From contig NZ_JACHLZ010000001.1 of the NCBI RefSeq assembly GCF_014204755.1, positions 3,348,001 through 3,412,000 of the forward strand: DNA of 64,000 nt. Reading direction: 5' to 3'. The first letter of the stretch is position 1. Each line of letters opens with the position of its first letter. The position numbers and the translations under genes are program-made. The stretch is from Brachybacterium aquaticum (GTDB lineage: Bacteria > Actinomycetota > Actinomycetes > Actinomycetales > Dermabacteraceae). Below are positions 43,817 to 53,915 of the stretch, piece by piece. Below the pieces are notes generated by a model, which worked only from the letters and a program-made list of their open reading frames with translations, was not told the DNA's origin and searched no databases.

Positions 43817-44116
43817 GTGGAGCATCGAGCAGAGGTTTCGGAGTTCCTGCGCACCCGCAGGGACCGGATCACTCCCGAGCAGGTGGGACTCGCCCCCGGA
43901 ATGCGGCGGCGGGTGCCGGGCCTGCGACGGGAGGAGGTCGCGATGCTCGCCGGCGTCAGCGTCGAGTACTACGCGAAGATGGAGCAGGCGACCTCACCGG
44001 AGTCTCCGCCGAGGTGCTCAACGCGCTCGCCCGCGCGCTGCGGCTGGACGAGCCGGAGATCGACCACCTCGCCGATCTCGCACGCGCCGCCGGTCCGTGC
44101 CCCCTGCGCTCGCTGA
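43817..44116 (+). pseudogene. Frameshifted, truncated XRE-family (MmyB-like) regulator
   Basis: GTG 43817 opens EFLRTRRDRITPEQVGLAPG and LRREEVAMLAGVSVEYYAKM, the helix-turn-helix of MmyB-like XRE regulators. After the codons for Met-Glu-Gln the frame goes wrong. The downstream homologous text (GDLTGVSAEVLNALARALRL then DEPEIDHLADLARAAG) is in another frame, and aligning the two requires one missing base near 43988. The large C-terminal ligand domain (normally about 180 more residues) is also absent; unrelated sequence follows from about 44105. Two independent lesions make a functional product unlikely. Confidence 0.85.
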
Positions 44117-44262
44117 GGAACCGCACGGGCGGTGAGGGCCAGGATCTTGGCCGATTTGAGATCGAAGTCTGCGGAGGCTGCGGTGACGGCCGGCAGTGGG
44201 ATGCGGCCGGACTCGCGGGGCACGGCCGGGGTCGAGGCGTCAACGGAGCAGTACACCGACCG
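44105..44262. other. Remnant DNA between the broken regulator and folA
   Basis: About 160 bp with no convincing gene. A minus-strand frame here (down from 44256, VPRESGRIPLPAVTAASADF) has coding-like composition but runs into the regulator remnant and matches nothing I recognise. It may be the other edge of the deletion that removed the regulator's C-terminal domain. Confidence 0.4.
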
Positions 44263-44796
44263 TCAGCGCCGGTACGTCACCATCCGGTACAGCAACTCGT
44301 TCTCCGCCTCGTGCCATCCCTCGTCGGGGTCGGCGGCGGAGACGGTGAAGTCCTCGGGGATCTCGGGGGCGAGGGTGTCCCCGTCGACCTCGAGGTCGAT
44401 CTCGGTGACGACCAGCAGCTCGGCGACCTCGATCGCGTCGGCGTAGATCGAGCCGCCGCCGATCACCCAGGTAGTGCCGTCGGGTCCCGCCTCGGTCGCG
44501 GCGAGCTCGAGTGCCTCGGGCAGGGAGCGGGCCCGCACGGCGCCGGGCAGCTCGATCGAGTCGTCGCGGGTGATGACGATGTTCGTGCGGCCGGGCAGCG
44601 GCCGGAACCTCGCGGGGAACGAGTCCCAGGTGCGCCGCCCCATGACGACGGGGGAGCCGGCCGTGGTGCGGCGGAAGTGCCGCAGGTCCTCGGGCAGGTG
44701 CCAGGGCATGGTGCCTCCGGCACCGATCACGCCGCCGCGCGCCTGCGCCCAGATCATCCCGATGCGGGGGCTCCCGCCCCCGTCGGCCGCGCTCAC
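44263..44796 (-). CDS. folA: Dihydrofolate reductase
   Basis: 177 residues from the GTG at 44796 in a GTGA overlap with thyA. The DHFR core is complete: [34 protein letters not shown] with the catalytic acid, [12 protein letters not shown], and [13 protein letters not shown]. The first approximately nine residues are extra relative to the enzyme core. It regenerates tetrahydrofolate from the dihydrofolate made by ThyA, encoded directly upstream and translationally coupled. Confidence 0.95.
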   Translation of the reverse strand: MSAADGGGSPRIGMIWAQARGGVIGAGGTMPWHLPEDLRHFRRTTAGSPVVMGRRTWDSFPARFRPLPGRTNIVITRDDSIELPGAVRARSLPEALELAATEAGPDGTTWVIGGGSIYADAIEVAELLVVTEIDLEVDGDTLAPEIPEDFTVSAADPDEGWHEAENELLYRMVTYRR

Positions 44797-45611
44797 ACCG
44801 CCACCGGCGCCTTGATGCCGGGGTGGTGCTGGTAGCCGACGATCTCGATGTCCTCGAGCGTGTAGTCGAACAGCGAGTCCGCGCGGCGCAGCTGCAGGGT
44901 CGGATAGGGGTGGGGCTCGCGCGAGAGCTGCCGGGTGACCTGCTCGACGTGGTTGACGTAGATATGGCAGTCCCCGCCGGTCCACACGAAGTCGCCCACC
45001 TCGAGATCGGTCTGCTGGGCGATCATGTGGGTGAGCAGCGCGTAGCTGGCGATGTTGAAGGGCACGCCGAGGAACAGATCGGCGCTGCGCTGGTAGAGCT
45101 GGCAGGAGAGCTTCCCGTCGTGCACCTCGAACTGGAACAGGGCGTGGCAGGGCGCGAGCGCCATCTGCGGGATCTCGGCCGGGTTCCACGCCGAGACGAT
45201 GAGGCGGCGCGAGTCGGGGTTGGTGCGGATCTGCTCGACCACGTCGGCGATCTGGTCGATCACGCCACCGTTCGGCGCGGGCCACGACCGCCACTGCGCG
45301 CCGTAGACCGGGCCGAGGTCGCCGTTCTCGTCCGCCCACTCGTCCCAGATGGTGACGTCGTGGTCGTGCAGGTACTGCACGTTCGTGTCCCCGCGCAGGA
45401 ACCACAGCAGCTCCACCACGAGCGAGCGGATGTGCACGCGCTTGGTGGTGATCAGCGGGAAGCCCTGCGAGAGGTCGAAGCGGATCTGCTTGCCGAAGAG
45501 GCTGCGGGTGCCGGTGCCGGTGCGGTCGCCCTTGGCGTGGCCGGTCTCCATCACCTCGCGCAGGAGGTCCTCGTAGGGGGTCGGGATCGTCGGCGGGGTG
45601 GTGGGGGCCAT
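44793..45611 (-). CDS. thyA: Thymidylate synthase
   Basis: 272-residue folate-dependent enzyme converting dUMP to dTMP. The active-site cysteine is Cys155 in [48 protein letters not shown] and [20 protein letters not shown] are hallmark blocks, and the C-terminus IKAPVAV is intact. The ATG at 45611 lies 88 bp downstream of the LacI gene end on the same strand. Operon with folA. Confidence 0.96.
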   Translation of the reverse strand: MAPTTPPTIPTPYEDLLREVMETGHAKGDRTGTGTRSLFGKQIRFDLSQGFPLITTKRVHIRSLVVELLWFLRGDTNVQYLHDHDVTIWDEWADENGDLGPVYGAQWRSWPAPNGGVIDQIADVVEQIRTNPDSRRLIVSAWNPAEIPQMALAPCHALFQFEVHDGKLSCQLYQRSADLFLGVPFNIASYALLTHMIAQQTDLEVGDFVWTGGDCHIYVNHVEQVTRQLSREPHPYPTLQLRRADSLFDYTLEDIEIVGYQHHPGIKAPVAV

Positions 45612-45699
45612 GGGGTCGATTCTCGCACTCGCGGACGGGCCGAGGGGAGGGTGTGACTGAGGCGGCGCGTGGCCCGACTCTCGGCCCAGCACCCTGGGA

Positions 45700-46779
45700 T
45701 CACTGCTCCTCACCCTGTGCGACAGAGCTCGCACCGAGGGCCAGACGGTGCGGGACGGTGACCGTCCGCGGGGGTCCGTCGTATCCCTCGATCCTCTGCA
45801 TGAGCATCTCCAGCGCCGAGTGGACGAGCAGATCCTTGTCCGGGCTGATGGAGATCAGCCCGGGACGCGAGTAGGCGGCATCGGGGAAGTCGTCGAAACC
45901 GATGACGGCCACCTCCTCCGGGACGCGGATGCCTGCCTCGTGCAGTGCGGAGAGCGCACCCTGGGCCAGGTCGTCGTTGCCGCAGACGATCCCGTCAAGG
46001 TCGGAGTGGGTGCTCAGCAGCGTGCGCACCGCGTCGTGGCCGTCCTGACGGTGCCACCTCCGGAGCATCGGCGCGGGGGCGCCGGCCGACGGGAGCCCGG
46101 CGAGGTCGAGCGCCTGCCGGAAGCCGGCGAGTCGCATCGCCGACGAGCTGTGCGTCTGGTCCGGCGCGATGCTGCGATCCGTGCTGCCCAGGAACGCCAG
46201 CCGACGACGGCCGAGCGAGAGCAGGTGCGCCGTCGCCTCGGCGGTGGCGGCGGTGTTGTCGATCCGGACGTAGTCCGAGCCCGGGGGCAGGCTCGACTGC
46301 GAGAGGTGCTCGCCGATGAAGACCGTCGGCTGGTCCACACGCTCCATCGCGGCGAGGTACTCCTCGCCGACCAGCAGCGGGTTGAAGATGACGCCGTCGC
46401 CGATCCGTCGCCGGAAGCCGCGCAGCACCTCGATCTCCTCATCGCGCCCTGCGCTCGTGCTGTGAAGGAGGACGGTGCGGCCCTGGGTCTGGGCGACGTC
46501 GACGAACCGCTGTGCGAGATCGGCGAAGTAGTCGAAGCGCAGCGAGGGGACGGCGAGGGTGAGGATCCCGCTGGACCCCGTGCGCAGCTGCTGGGCCGCG
46601 AGCTGGGGCCGGTAGCCGGTCGCCTCGATCGCGGCCTCCACCTTCGCCCGCGTGCTCGCGCTGACGTGCGGATAGTCGTTGACCACGTTCGAGACCGTCT
46701 TGATGGAGACCCCGGCCAGCTCGGCGACATCCCGAAGTGCGGGAGGGCGTGGACGGCCGCGCGCGGGGGGAGGGGTCAT
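45700..46779 (-). CDS. LacI-family regulator adjacent to arabinofuranosidase
   Basis: 359 residues. The LacI helix-turn-helix and hinge are [20 protein letters not shown] then [20 protein letters not shown] at about residues 14-57. The sugar-binding domain follows ([60 protein letters not shown]). Divergent from the GH51 gene across 219 bp with a symmetrical site at 46879-46897, so it is the probable repressor of arabinoside degradation. Confidence 0.92.
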   Translation of the reverse strand: MTPPPARGRPRPPALRDVAELAGVSIKTVSNVVNDYPHVSASTRAKVEAAIEATGYRPQLAAQQLRTGSSGILTLAVPSLRFDYFADLAQRFVDVAQTQGRTVLLHSTSAGRDEEIEVLRGFRRRIGDGVIFNPLLVGEEYLAAMERVDQPTVFIGEHLSQSSLPPGSDYVRIDNTAATAEATAHLLSLGRRRLAFLGSTDRSIAPDQTHSSSAMRLAGFRQALDLAGLPSAGAPAPMLRRWHRQDGHDAVRTLLSTHSDLDGIVCGNDDLAQGALSALHEAGIRVPEEVAVIGFDDFPDAAYSRPGLISISPDKDLLVHSALEMLMQRIEGYDGPPRTVTVPHRLALGASSVAQGEEQ

Positions 46780-46878
46780 GGTGCGGATTGTGTCATCGAC
46801 CCGCGTGATCGCGGCGTGGATCGCTCCCGGGTGACGCTTGTGCGTTCTGGGGGCCGGAGAGCGCTTGACGAGGGGCAG

Positions 46879-46897
46879 AACGGCGTGGTTCGCCGTT
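46879..46897. promoter_or_regulatory. Candidate LacI operator upstream of the GH51 gene
   Basis: AACGGCG and CGCCGTT form perfect 7-bp arms around five bases. A TTGACG at 46865-46870 could be a -35 element of the plus-strand promoter. The site lies about 100 bp upstream of both divergent starts, which suits joint control. Confidence 0.5.
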
Positions 46898-46998
46898 TCC
46901 AATGTTGCAGAGACGGTGTCGATCGTGCGTCGCCGCGATCGGACAGGCCGCTCGCCCCGCTGCACGCTCTTTGGCACGGACCCCCTGAAAGGACGTCG

Positions 46999-48615
46999 AT
47001 GTCCGCCACCGTCTCCATCACCCTGCCCCACGATCTCGTCAGCGTTCTCGGCGCCACCACCGCCGGGTCCCGTGCGGACCTGCCGCGCGCCGGGCGGACC
47101 GACGGCCCGGCCCGCGTGGTCATCGACCTGGACCTGCCCGGCGCGACGATCTCCCGCCACGTCTACGGCCACTTCGCCGAGCACCTGGGCCACTGCATCT
47201 ACGGCGGCTTCTTCGTCGGCGAGGACTCGGAGATCCCGAACACCCGCGGGATCCGCCAGGACGTGGTCGAGGCGCTGCGCGCGCTGCGCATCCCGAACCT
47301 GCGCTGGCCCGGCGGCTGCTTCGCCGACGAGTACCACTGGAAGGACGGTATCGGCCCGCGCGCGCAGCGCCCGCGGATGGTCAATTCCCACTGGGGCGAC
47401 GTCGTCGAGGACAACTCCTTCGGCACCCACGAGTTCATGGACCTCGTGGAGATGCGCGGCACCGACGCGTACATCAGCGGCAACGTCGGCTCCGGCACCG
47501 TGCAGGAGATGAGCGAGTGGATCGAGTACCTCACCCGCGCCGACGACTCCCCGATGGCGGCGCTGCGCCGACAGAACGGGCGGGAGGAGCCCTGGACGGT
47601 GCCGTTCTCCGGCATCGGCAATGAGTCCTGGGGCTGCGGCGGGAACATGCGCCCCGAGGACTACGTGGCACTCGCCCGCCAGTACTCGACCTTCGTGCGC
47701 GAGCATGCGGGGAACCGCCTCACCCGCATCGCCGCCGGCGCGAACAACGATGACTATGCGTGGACCGAGGCGCTCATGCGCTCGGCCGACGGGGGCCGCG
47801 CGCCCTGGCAGGCGATCTCCCTGCACCACTACACGTCGACGGGCCCGGCCTCTGTCTCCCGCGGCTCCGCCACCGAGTTCAGCGAGGAGGAGTGGTACCT
47901 CGCCCTCTCCCGCGCCACGCGCACCGAGGAGCCAATCGCCCGCCACTCCACCGTCATGGACCGCTACGACCCCGAGAGGTCCATCGGCCTGGTCCTGGAC
48001 GAGTGGGGCACCTGGTGGGACGTCGAGCCCGGCACGAATCCGGGCTTCCTGTACCAGCAGAACACTGTCCGGGACTCCCTGGTCGCCGCGCTCCACTTCG
48101 ACGGCTTCCACCGCCACGCGGACCGTCTGGTGATGACCAACATCGCCCAGACCGTCAACGTGCTCCAGGCGATGATCCTCACCGATCCCGATTCCGGCGC
48201 GCTCGTGCTGACGCCGACGTACCACGTATTCGCGATGAACGCCGGTCACCAGGACGCCTCGGCACTCGCCGCGTACCTCCTCCTGCCCGAGGAGCCGGAG
48301 GTCGTCGACGGGCGGGCCCTTCCGCGCGTCTCCGCCTCCGCCTCGCTCGCGGCCGACGGGGGCTCGGCCCTCGTCTCCCTCTCGAACCTCGACGCCTCCG
48401 CGCCGCGCACCCTGGTGCTCGACCTGCGCGGCCGGGAGGTCACCGGGTACGAGGCGACGGTGCTCACCGGCGAGACGACCGCCGCGCACAACGACCCCGA
48501 TCACCCGGACGCCGTTGCCCCCGCGCCGCTCACCTCGGTGGTGGCCCACGAGCGGGGCCTCGAGGCCACCCTGCCGCCGCATTCGTTCGCGACGGTGCGG
48601 CTCGAGCTGGGGTGA
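46999..48615 (+). CDS. Alpha-L-arabinofuranosidase, family GH51
   Basis: 538 residues, no signal peptide, so an intracellular exo-enzyme that releases arabinose from imported arabino-oligosaccharides. Landmarks are [20 protein letters not shown] and [20 protein letters not shown]. The acid/base Glu209 lies in [14 protein letters not shown] and the nucleophile Glu335 in [16 protein letters not shown]. The C-terminal beta-sandwich is present. ATG 46999 follows GAAAGGA. An N-terminal extension of about 35 residues precedes the barrel. Two GCCGACGGG motifs occur in frame (47787 and 48352). Confidence 0.94.
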   Translation: MSATVSITLPHDLVSVLGATTAGSRADLPRAGRTDGPARVVIDLDLPGATISRHVYGHFAEHLGHCIYGGFFVGEDSEIPNTRGIRQDVVEALRALRIPNLRWPGGCFADEYHWKDGIGPRAQRPRMVNSHWGDVVEDNSFGTHEFMDLVEMRGTDAYISGNVGSGTVQEMSEWIEYLTRADDSPMAALRRQNGREEPWTVPFSGIGNESWGCGGNMRPEDYVALARQYSTFVREHAGNRLTRIAAGANNDDYAWTEALMRSADGGRAPWQAISLHHYTSTGPASVSRGSATEFSEEEWYLALSRATRTEEPIARHSTVMDRYDPERSIGLVLDEWGTWWDVEPGTNPGFLYQQNTVRDSLVAALHFDGFHRHADRLVMTNIAQTVNVLQAMILTDPDSGALVLTPTYHVFAMNAGHQDASALAAYLLLPEEPEVVDGRALPRVSASASLAADGGSALVSLSNLDASAPRTLVLDLRGREVTGYEATVLTGETTAAHNDPDHPDAVAPAPLTSVVAHERGLEATLPPHSFATVRLELG

Positions 48616-48655
48616 GTCGTGTGGAGCGGGTTCGCGATGAGAGCAGAATCGAGCG

Positions 48656-49585
48656 ATGAACACGCAGACGGACACGCCGTCAACCCACCGCGCCCGACTG
48701 CGCACGCTGCTCGGCATCGCCGAAGGGCCCGCCGGCGGCTCTCGTCTCGAGGGCATGCCCGAGACCGCCCGCCCCGGCGTGCCCACTGAGGTCACCGTCC
48801 GCCCTGTGCATGGTGCCCCCATCCCTGCCCTGCTCCTTCGTCCGGACTCGGCGACGAACACCGGCGCCGCCGTCGTCCTCGTCGCCGGGCACGGCCGCGG
48901 CATCGACGACCTCGTCGCCACACACCCGGCCGACGGCTACCACGACGCCCTCGCGCACAAGCTCGTCCGTGCCGGCATGACCGTGCTGTGCCCGGAGATG
49001 ATCAGCTTCGGCCGGCGCCGCGTCCCCCGTCGGCCGGGCGAGGCACCCTACGAGGAGGCCGAGAACTCCTGCGGCATCGACGCGGCCCGGTACCTGCTGC
49101 ACGGCCGGCCCGTGATGGGGGCGCGCGTGGCCGATGCCCAGGCCGCCGCCCAGGCCCTGGCCAGGGTCCCGGGTGTGGATCCGCAGCGGATCGCCGTCGT
49201 CGGCGGCTCCGGCGGGGGAGCGGTCGCGCTGATGCTCGCCGCACTCGACACCACGATCGCCGCCGCGCTGGTCGCGAACTACTTCTCGAGCTTCGCCGCC
49301 AGCATCGCCGCGATCCGGCACTGCCCCTGCAACATCGTCCCCGGCCTCCTGCCGGACCTCGAGATGGTCGACATCGCGTCTCTCATCGCGCCCCGCGCCC
49401 TCGTGCTCGAGGCGGGGGAGCGGGACCCGATCTTCCCGATCGCTGCGACCCGCGAGGCGCACCGTGCGCTCGGCCCGGTCTGGGAGGCATGGCACGCTCC
49501 CGCCCCGGAGCTCGTGGTCACCGAGGGCGGCCATGCCTTCCGCGCCGAGCGCTCCCTCGAGCTGCTCGCCGCCCGGCTCGCCTGA
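48656..49585 (+). CDS. Alpha/beta hydrolase (acetyl-xylan-esterase/DLH-like)
   Basis: 309 residues without a signal peptide. The nucleophile elbow is VVGGSGGGAVALMLAAL (Gly-x-Ser-x-Gly), with the acid in EAGERDPIFPI and the histidine in VVTEGGHAFRAERS. GAAVVLVAGHGRGIDDLVAT precedes. It resembles cytosolic esterases found near glycosidase genes. It lies 40 bp after the GH51 gene, probably in one operon, and may deacylate arabinoxylan fragments; that substrate is inferred. Confidence 0.85.
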   Translation: MNTQTDTPSTHRARLRTLLGIAEGPAGGSRLEGMPETARPGVPTEVTVRPVHGAPIPALLLRPDSATNTGAAVVLVAGHGRGIDDLVATHPADGYHDALAHKLVRAGMTVLCPEMISFGRRRVPRRPGEAPYEEAENSCGIDAARYLLHGRPVMGARVADAQAAAQALARVPGVDPQRIAVVGGSGGGAVALMLAALDTTIAAALVANYFSSFAASIAAIRHCPCNIVPGLLPDLEMVDIASLIAPRALVLEAGERDPIFPIAATREAHRALGPVWEAWHAPAPELVVTEGGHAFRAERSLELLAARLA

Positions 49586-49822
49586 TCCCTGCCACCGCCC
49601 CGCACCCTGTCAACGTGACAAGATCGCGGATCTCGCTCGGGGGTATGGGGTGAAGGCCACTTCCTGACGTACGGTGAGTGCCGTGCACGCTGCTGCACCT
49701 CCGCCAGGCTGTCCAGCGGCGCGCCGGACCGACAGGGTCCGGGTGCCAGGGCGCTCGCCGAGGGACGCGCGCGGCACGCTGAGACCTCAGTCCATGTCCC
49801 TTCGACGATTGTGAAGACCCCT

Positions 49823-51511
49823 ATGCCTGTTGCGCACCGCAACGACCTGAACGCACCCCAGCGCCTGCCCAAGAAGGGCCTGCGCATCACCCCCCTCGGC
49901 GGCCTGGGGGAGGTGGGCCGCAACATGACCGTCTTCGAGCACAACGGCAAGCTGCTGATCGTGGACATCGGCGTGCTGTTCCCCGAGGACCACCAGCCCG
50001 GCATCGACGTGATCCTGCCGGACTTCACCTCGATCCGCGACCGCCTCGACGACATCGTCGGCATCGTGCTCACCCACGGCCACGAGGACCACATCGGCGG
50101 CGTGCCCTACCTCCTCAAGGAGCGCGCGGACATCCCGCTGTACGGCTCGGAGCTGACGCTGGCGTTCATCGCGGCCAAGCTCAAGGAGCACCGCATCACC
50201 CCGAAGCTCATGCAGGTCAAGGCCGGGGACCGCCAGCAGGCCGGTCCCTTCGACCTCGAGTTCGTGGCGGTGAACCACTCGATCCCGGACGCGCTGGCGG
50301 TCTTCCTCCGCACCTCCGCCGGCACCGTGCTGCACACCGGCGACTTCAAGATGGACCAGTTCCCGCTGGACGGCCGGATCACCGACCTGCGCGCCTTCGC
50401 CCGCCTGGGCGAGGAGGGTGTGGACGTGTTCCTCACCGACTCCACCAACGCCGAGGTCCCCGGCTTCACCATGTCGGAGCGGGACCTCACTCCTGCGATC
50501 GACCGCGTCTTCGCGACCTCGCCGCGACGCATCATCGTCTCGAGCTTCGCTAGCCACGTGCACCGCATCCAGCAGGTCATCGACGCCGCCCACGCCAACG
50601 GCCGCAAGGTCGCCTTCGTCGGCCGCTCGATGGTGCGCAACATGAAGATCGCCCGCGAGCTCGGCTACCTGTCGATCCCCAAGGGCGTCGTCGTCGACTT
50701 CCGCAAGATCCAGTCGATGCCCGACAACAAGATCACCCTGATCTGCACCGGCTCCCAGGGCGAGCCGATGGCGGCGCTGGCCCGCATGGCCAACGGCGAC
50801 CACCAGATCCAGGTGGGCGAAGGCGACACCGTCCTCATGGCCTCCTCGCTGATCCCCGGCAACGAGAACGCGATCTACGGGATCATCAACAAGCTCATCG
50901 ACCTCGGCGCGAACATCGTCCACAAGGGCAACGCCAAGGTGCACGTCTCCGGCCACGCAAGCGCCGGCGAGCTCGTGTACTGCTACAACATCGTCAAGCC
51001 CAGGAACGTCATGCCGGTGCACGGCGAGTCCAAGCACCTGCACGCCAACGCCGAGCTGGCCCGCATGACCGGCGTGCCGGACGACCGCGTGGTCGTCGGC
51101 TTCGACGGCGTGGTCGTGGACCTCGTGGACGGCAAGGTCAAGGTCGCCGGAAAGGTCGACGCGGGCCTGGTCTACGTGGACGGCCAGACCATCGGCGCCG
51201 CCACCGAGGACACCCTCGCCGAGCGCCGCCTTCTCTCCGGCGGCGGCGTGGTCACCGTGGTCGCCCTCATCGACCCGAAGACCCACAAGCCGGTCGAGCC
51301 GGTCGAGTTCCTCACCAAGGGCTTCGTGCACGACAAGAAGACCTTCGAGGGCGCCTCCGCCCAGGTTGAGAAGGCTCTCGTCCAGTCGAAGGCCGACGGG
51401 ATCGACGACATCGCCGAGATCGAGAAGATCGTGGTCGACACCGTCAGCAATCACCTGCGCCGTACCTACCGCCGCGAGCCCGCGGTCATGGCAGTCGTCA
51501 TCGATTCCTGA
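49823..51511 (+). CDS. rnj: Ribonuclease J
   Basis: 562 residues from ATG 49823; GTG 49811 in frame is an alternative and neither has a clear ribosome-binding site. The metallo-beta-lactamase motif is His85-x-His87-x-Asp89-His90 in LTHGHEDHIGG. The beta-CASP parts follow: IIVSSFASHVHRIQQVIDAA, ICTGSQGEPMAALARMANGD and VHVSGHASAGELVYCYNIVK with MPVHGESKHLHANAELA. It combines endo- and 5'-exonuclease activity in mRNA decay and rRNA processing. Many actinobacteria keep it next to dapA; that neighbour is missing here. Confidence 0.96.
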   Translation: MPVAHRNDLNAPQRLPKKGLRITPLGGLGEVGRNMTVFEHNGKLLIVDIGVLFPEDHQPGIDVILPDFTSIRDRLDDIVGIVLTHGHEDHIGGVPYLLKERADIPLYGSELTLAFIAAKLKEHRITPKLMQVKAGDRQQAGPFDLEFVAVNHSIPDALAVFLRTSAGTVLHTGDFKMDQFPLDGRITDLRAFARLGEEGVDVFLTDSTNAEVPGFTMSERDLTPAIDRVFATSPRRIIVSSFASHVHRIQQVIDAAHANGRKVAFVGRSMVRNMKIARELGYLSIPKGVVVDFRKIQSMPDNKITLICTGSQGEPMAALARMANGDHQIQVGEGDTVLMASSLIPGNENAIYGIINKLIDLGANIVHKGNAKVHVSGHASAGELVYCYNIVKPRNVMPVHGESKHLHANAELARMTGVPDDRVVVGFDGVVVDLVDGKVKVAGKVDAGLVYVDGQTIGAATEDTLAERRLLSGGGVVTVVALIDPKTHKPVEPVEFLTKGFVHDKKTFEGASAQVEKALVQSKADGIDDIAEIEKIVVDTVSNHLRRTYRREPAVMAVVIDS

Positions 51512-51563
51512 GTCGCGATGCGGTGAGAGCCTGAGCCCTTCGCGGCCGACGCGCTCCCAGCCC

Positions 51564-51605
51564 CGACGCGCCCCCTCCGAGCTCCGGCTCGGCGGGGGCG
51601 CGTCG
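51564..51605. terminator. Strong terminator between convergent rnj and kinase genes
   Basis: A 12-bp outer stem (51564-51575 with 51594-51605) plus an inner 5-bp stem (CGAGC/GCTCG) around a TCCG loop. Plus-strand read-through would continue TCATTCGTT. Placed between convergent stops at 51511 and 51647, it can serve both strands. Confidence 0.8.
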
Positions 51606-51646
51606 TCATTCGTTGCGGCGCGGCTGCTCTGCGCGGCCGGACCCGC

Positions 51647-52216
51647 TCAGCGCCCCTCCGCCATCCACTCCGGGGCCGGATCCCCCTCCGGATCCCAGCT
51701 CTCCACCGCCTCGACCAGCTCCGTCACCGGCCGGGCGCTGTCCAGGTGCAGCACGGGCTTGCCGAGCCGGCGCAGCCAGCTCTGGTGGCCGGCGAGGCTG
51801 CGGCCGGCGAAGGTCGGGTCGTCGTAGCCGCGCGCCCACTCCAGGAACTGGCGCTGCGCCTCGCGGTCCACGTCGGTGCCGTGCCCCCGCAGCGCCTCGC
51901 GGGCGAGCAGGCGCCGCATCCGCTCGCCCGGCTCGAGGGTCACGAACACCACGGCGTCGCAGCGGGCCACGATCTCGTCGCCCCAGCCCACGAGCGACCC
52001 GGACAGCACCCACGCCTCGCGGTCCACGAACATCTCCCGCATCAGCGCGACGCGCTCGGAGATCGGACGCTTCGCGGTGAACGGCGGGGTGGTGGGGTGC
52101 CAGAAGTAGTCGTCGGTGTCCGCGTGGGGAACTGACCAGCGGTCGGCGAGGGCCCGGCCGAGCGAGGTGGTGCCGGAGCCGCTGGCGCCGAGGACGTGGA
52201 CCCGTGAGCGTCGCAT
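51647..52216 (-). CDS. P-loop nucleoside/adenylate-kinase-like protein
   Basis: 189 residues from ATG 52216; an in-frame GTG at 52252 is an alternative. Walker A is VHVLGASGSGTTSLGRALAD (GASGSGTT). A second block, VPHADTDDYFWHPTTPPFTA, and SGSLVGWGDEIVARCDAVVF follow, the pattern of AAA_18/topology-modulation (FlaR-like) kinases. The phosphate acceptor is unknown. It follows the lipoprotein gene at 52263 on the same strand by 46 bp and may be transcribed with it. Confidence 0.82.
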   Translation of the reverse strand: MRRSRVHVLGASGSGTTSLGRALADRWSVPHADTDDYFWHPTTPPFTAKRPISERVALMREMFVDREAWVLSGSLVGWGDEIVARCDAVVFVTLEPGERMRRLLAREALRGHGTDVDREAQRQFLEWARGYDDPTFAGRSLAGHQSWLRRLGKPVLHLDSARPVTELVEAVESWDPEGDPAPEWMAEGR

Positions 52217-52262
52217 CAGAGCATCATCGCTGGCCGCGCCCGACACGCACAACCCGCGGAGG

Positions 52263-53786
52263 TCACTGGTAGGACACGAACCAGGGCCGCGGCTCCAGCG
52301 CGTAGGTCTCCTCGGGGGTGAACATCGGGGTGTCCTCGTCGATGAAGTTCTTCCACGCCATGAAGATCCCGCCGGGCAGGTCCCTCTGCAGCGCTTCCCA
52401 GGTCGCCATCTTGTCCCCGGGATTGCCGTGCCCGTCCGCGTGCAGGGTGATCGCGAGCTCGGGGCGGGAGGTGTCCACGTCCTGCCGGTCGGAGATCATG
52501 CGCAGGTTGAACTGGTGCAGGATCAGCACCTTCTGCGGCAGGCCGTTCTGGGCGGTGAGGTCGGCGAGCCAGGTGATGACCTCGTTGATCTCCGCGGCGG
52601 GGACCGAGCCGATCTGGACCATGTGCCGCTGGCCGGGCTTCAGCCGCCACTCGGGATCCAGGGCCAGGCCCACGTGCGGGTTCAGCAGCAGCTCCTCGTA
52701 CTTCTTGGCCTGGTCGAGGAAGTGGGTGGTGCCGGGCTGGAGGTCGAGGACCACGTACACCCCGGCCTCGCCGGCTGCGTCCACCCACTCGCGCAGGCCG
52801 TCGATGCCGAGCTCGGTCGAGTAGTCCCCGTCGGCCCCCGCGGCGGCCGACGCGACCGTCGTGATGATCTCGAACGCCGGGATCACCTGCTCGTCGGAGA
52901 ACTCCTCGTAGTCCGCGGCCATCTGCTTCACGCGCTCGATGGTCTCCTCGAGGCCCTGCTCGCCGAGGATGCCGAGGGAGGGGGTGTGCGGGGTGCCGTA
53001 CGCGGCGATCATGCGCCGGCCGGGGAAGGCGGTGATCCCGCCGCCGGGCAGCTCGGAGGTCGTGGTGGTCACCCGCGAGACCACGGACGGGAACACGTCG
53101 GAGCCGCCGAAGGTGTCGCCGAGGGCGAGCACCCCGTGGGTGGGGTCCTCGGTCGCGGCGTCGCGCACGACGGCGACGGAGTCGCTGGTGCGGCCGACGT
53201 CCCCGCCCGGCGCCTCGGCGACGGTTCCGCCGACGGCGGTGATGACCGCGGTCGCGAGGCCCTGCGCGGGCACCTCCTGGTCGGGGTCGAGGAACAGGGC
53301 CACGGGCACCTGATGGCCGTCGCCCTCGACGTCGGGCAGGCCGGGCTCCTCGGCGGTCAGGTCGATCTCGGTGATCTCACGGTCTCCGGCGAGGTCGCCG
53401 AGGTCGGTGCCGGCCGACGTGATCAGGGTGCCGGCCCCCAGCCGGTCCAGCTCCTCACCGACCGCGCCGCCCGTGCCGATGAGCAGAGGTAGCGGGAGGG
53501 ACTGCCCGTCCAGCAGCGACAGGAAGGCGTCCAGGTCGGCCTCGGGGGTCACGATCGCGGCGTCGGCCGAGGCGTACAGGGCGGCGCTGAGCGCGACCGA
53601 GGTCGCGGTGAGCTCGTCACCCGGCAGCACGGCGGTGGCGGGCGGGTCCGCCACCAGATCCACGCCGATCCCGCCCCCGTCACCGTCGTCGGTGCAGGCG
53701 GCGAGGGCGCCCGCGAGGGCGAGGACGGTGGCGCCTGCGAAGGTCCTGCGGGTCACCCGGAACGGTCCGCTGCGTGCTGCTGTCAT
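52263..53786 (-). CDS. Large lipoprotein with barrel-like C-terminal domain, function unknown
   Basis: 507 residues from ATG 53786. An Arg-rich start is followed by TFAGATVLALAGALAAC, a lipobox ending in Cys near residue 31. Residues about 40-220 are rich in Val/Thr/Asp with repeated LITSAGTDLGDLAGD-like pieces, reminiscent of cell-wall-binding repeat 2. Residues about 230-507 read like a TIM-barrel carbohydrate enzyme: GRRMIAAYGTPHTPSLGILG, AFEIITTVASAAAGADGDYS, VYVVLDLQPGTTHFLDQAKK and VGLALDPEWRLKPG. A related actinobacterial family exists but is uncharacterised as far as I know. Surface-anchored wall or polysaccharide processing is an inference. Confidence 0.8.
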   Translation of the reverse strand: MTAARSGPFRVTRRTFAGATVLALAGALAACTDDGDGGGIGVDLVADPPATAVLPGDELTATSVALSAALYASADAAIVTPEADLDAFLSLLDGQSLPLPLLIGTGGAVGEELDRLGAGTLITSAGTDLGDLAGDREITEIDLTAEEPGLPDVEGDGHQVPVALFLDPDQEVPAQGLATAVITAVGGTVAEAPGGDVGRTSDSVAVVRDAATEDPTHGVLALGDTFGGSDVFPSVVSRVTTTTSELPGGGITAFPGRRMIAAYGTPHTPSLGILGEQGLEETIERVKQMAADYEEFSDEQVIPAFEIITTVASAAAGADGDYSTELGIDGLREWVDAAGEAGVYVVLDLQPGTTHFLDQAKKYEELLLNPHVGLALDPEWRLKPGQRHMVQIGSVPAAEINEVITWLADLTAQNGLPQKVLILHQFNLRMISDRQDVDTSRPELAITLHADGHGNPGDKMATWEALQRDLPGGIFMAWKNFIDEDTPMFTPEETYALEPRPWFVSYQ

Positions 53787-53889
53787 CAGAAGGGCTCCCG
53801 TCGGCCTGCGAACTCCCTCGGTGTCCATAGTCGCAGACCCCTGCCGCGAGGGGGGGGGAGGCTCGCAGCCGGTCGGCCCGCTCGCTGCT

Positions 53890-53915
53890 GCCGGCCCCTC
53901 TGCGGAGGGGCCGGC
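53890..53915 (-). terminator. Terminator hairpin after the GH95 pseudogene
   Basis: Perfect 10-bp arms GCCGGCCCCT / AGGGGCCGGC with a 6-nt loop, beginning 11 bp beyond the minus-strand stop at 53926. No U-tract. Its survival suggests the upstream gene decayed recently. Confidence 0.7.

Noticed and set aside
47760-48659. Overlapping plus-strand frames inside the arabinofuranosidase gene
   Set aside because: Arg/Pro/Ala-rich frame-shift shadows; the GH51 catalytic glutamates lie in the chosen frame.
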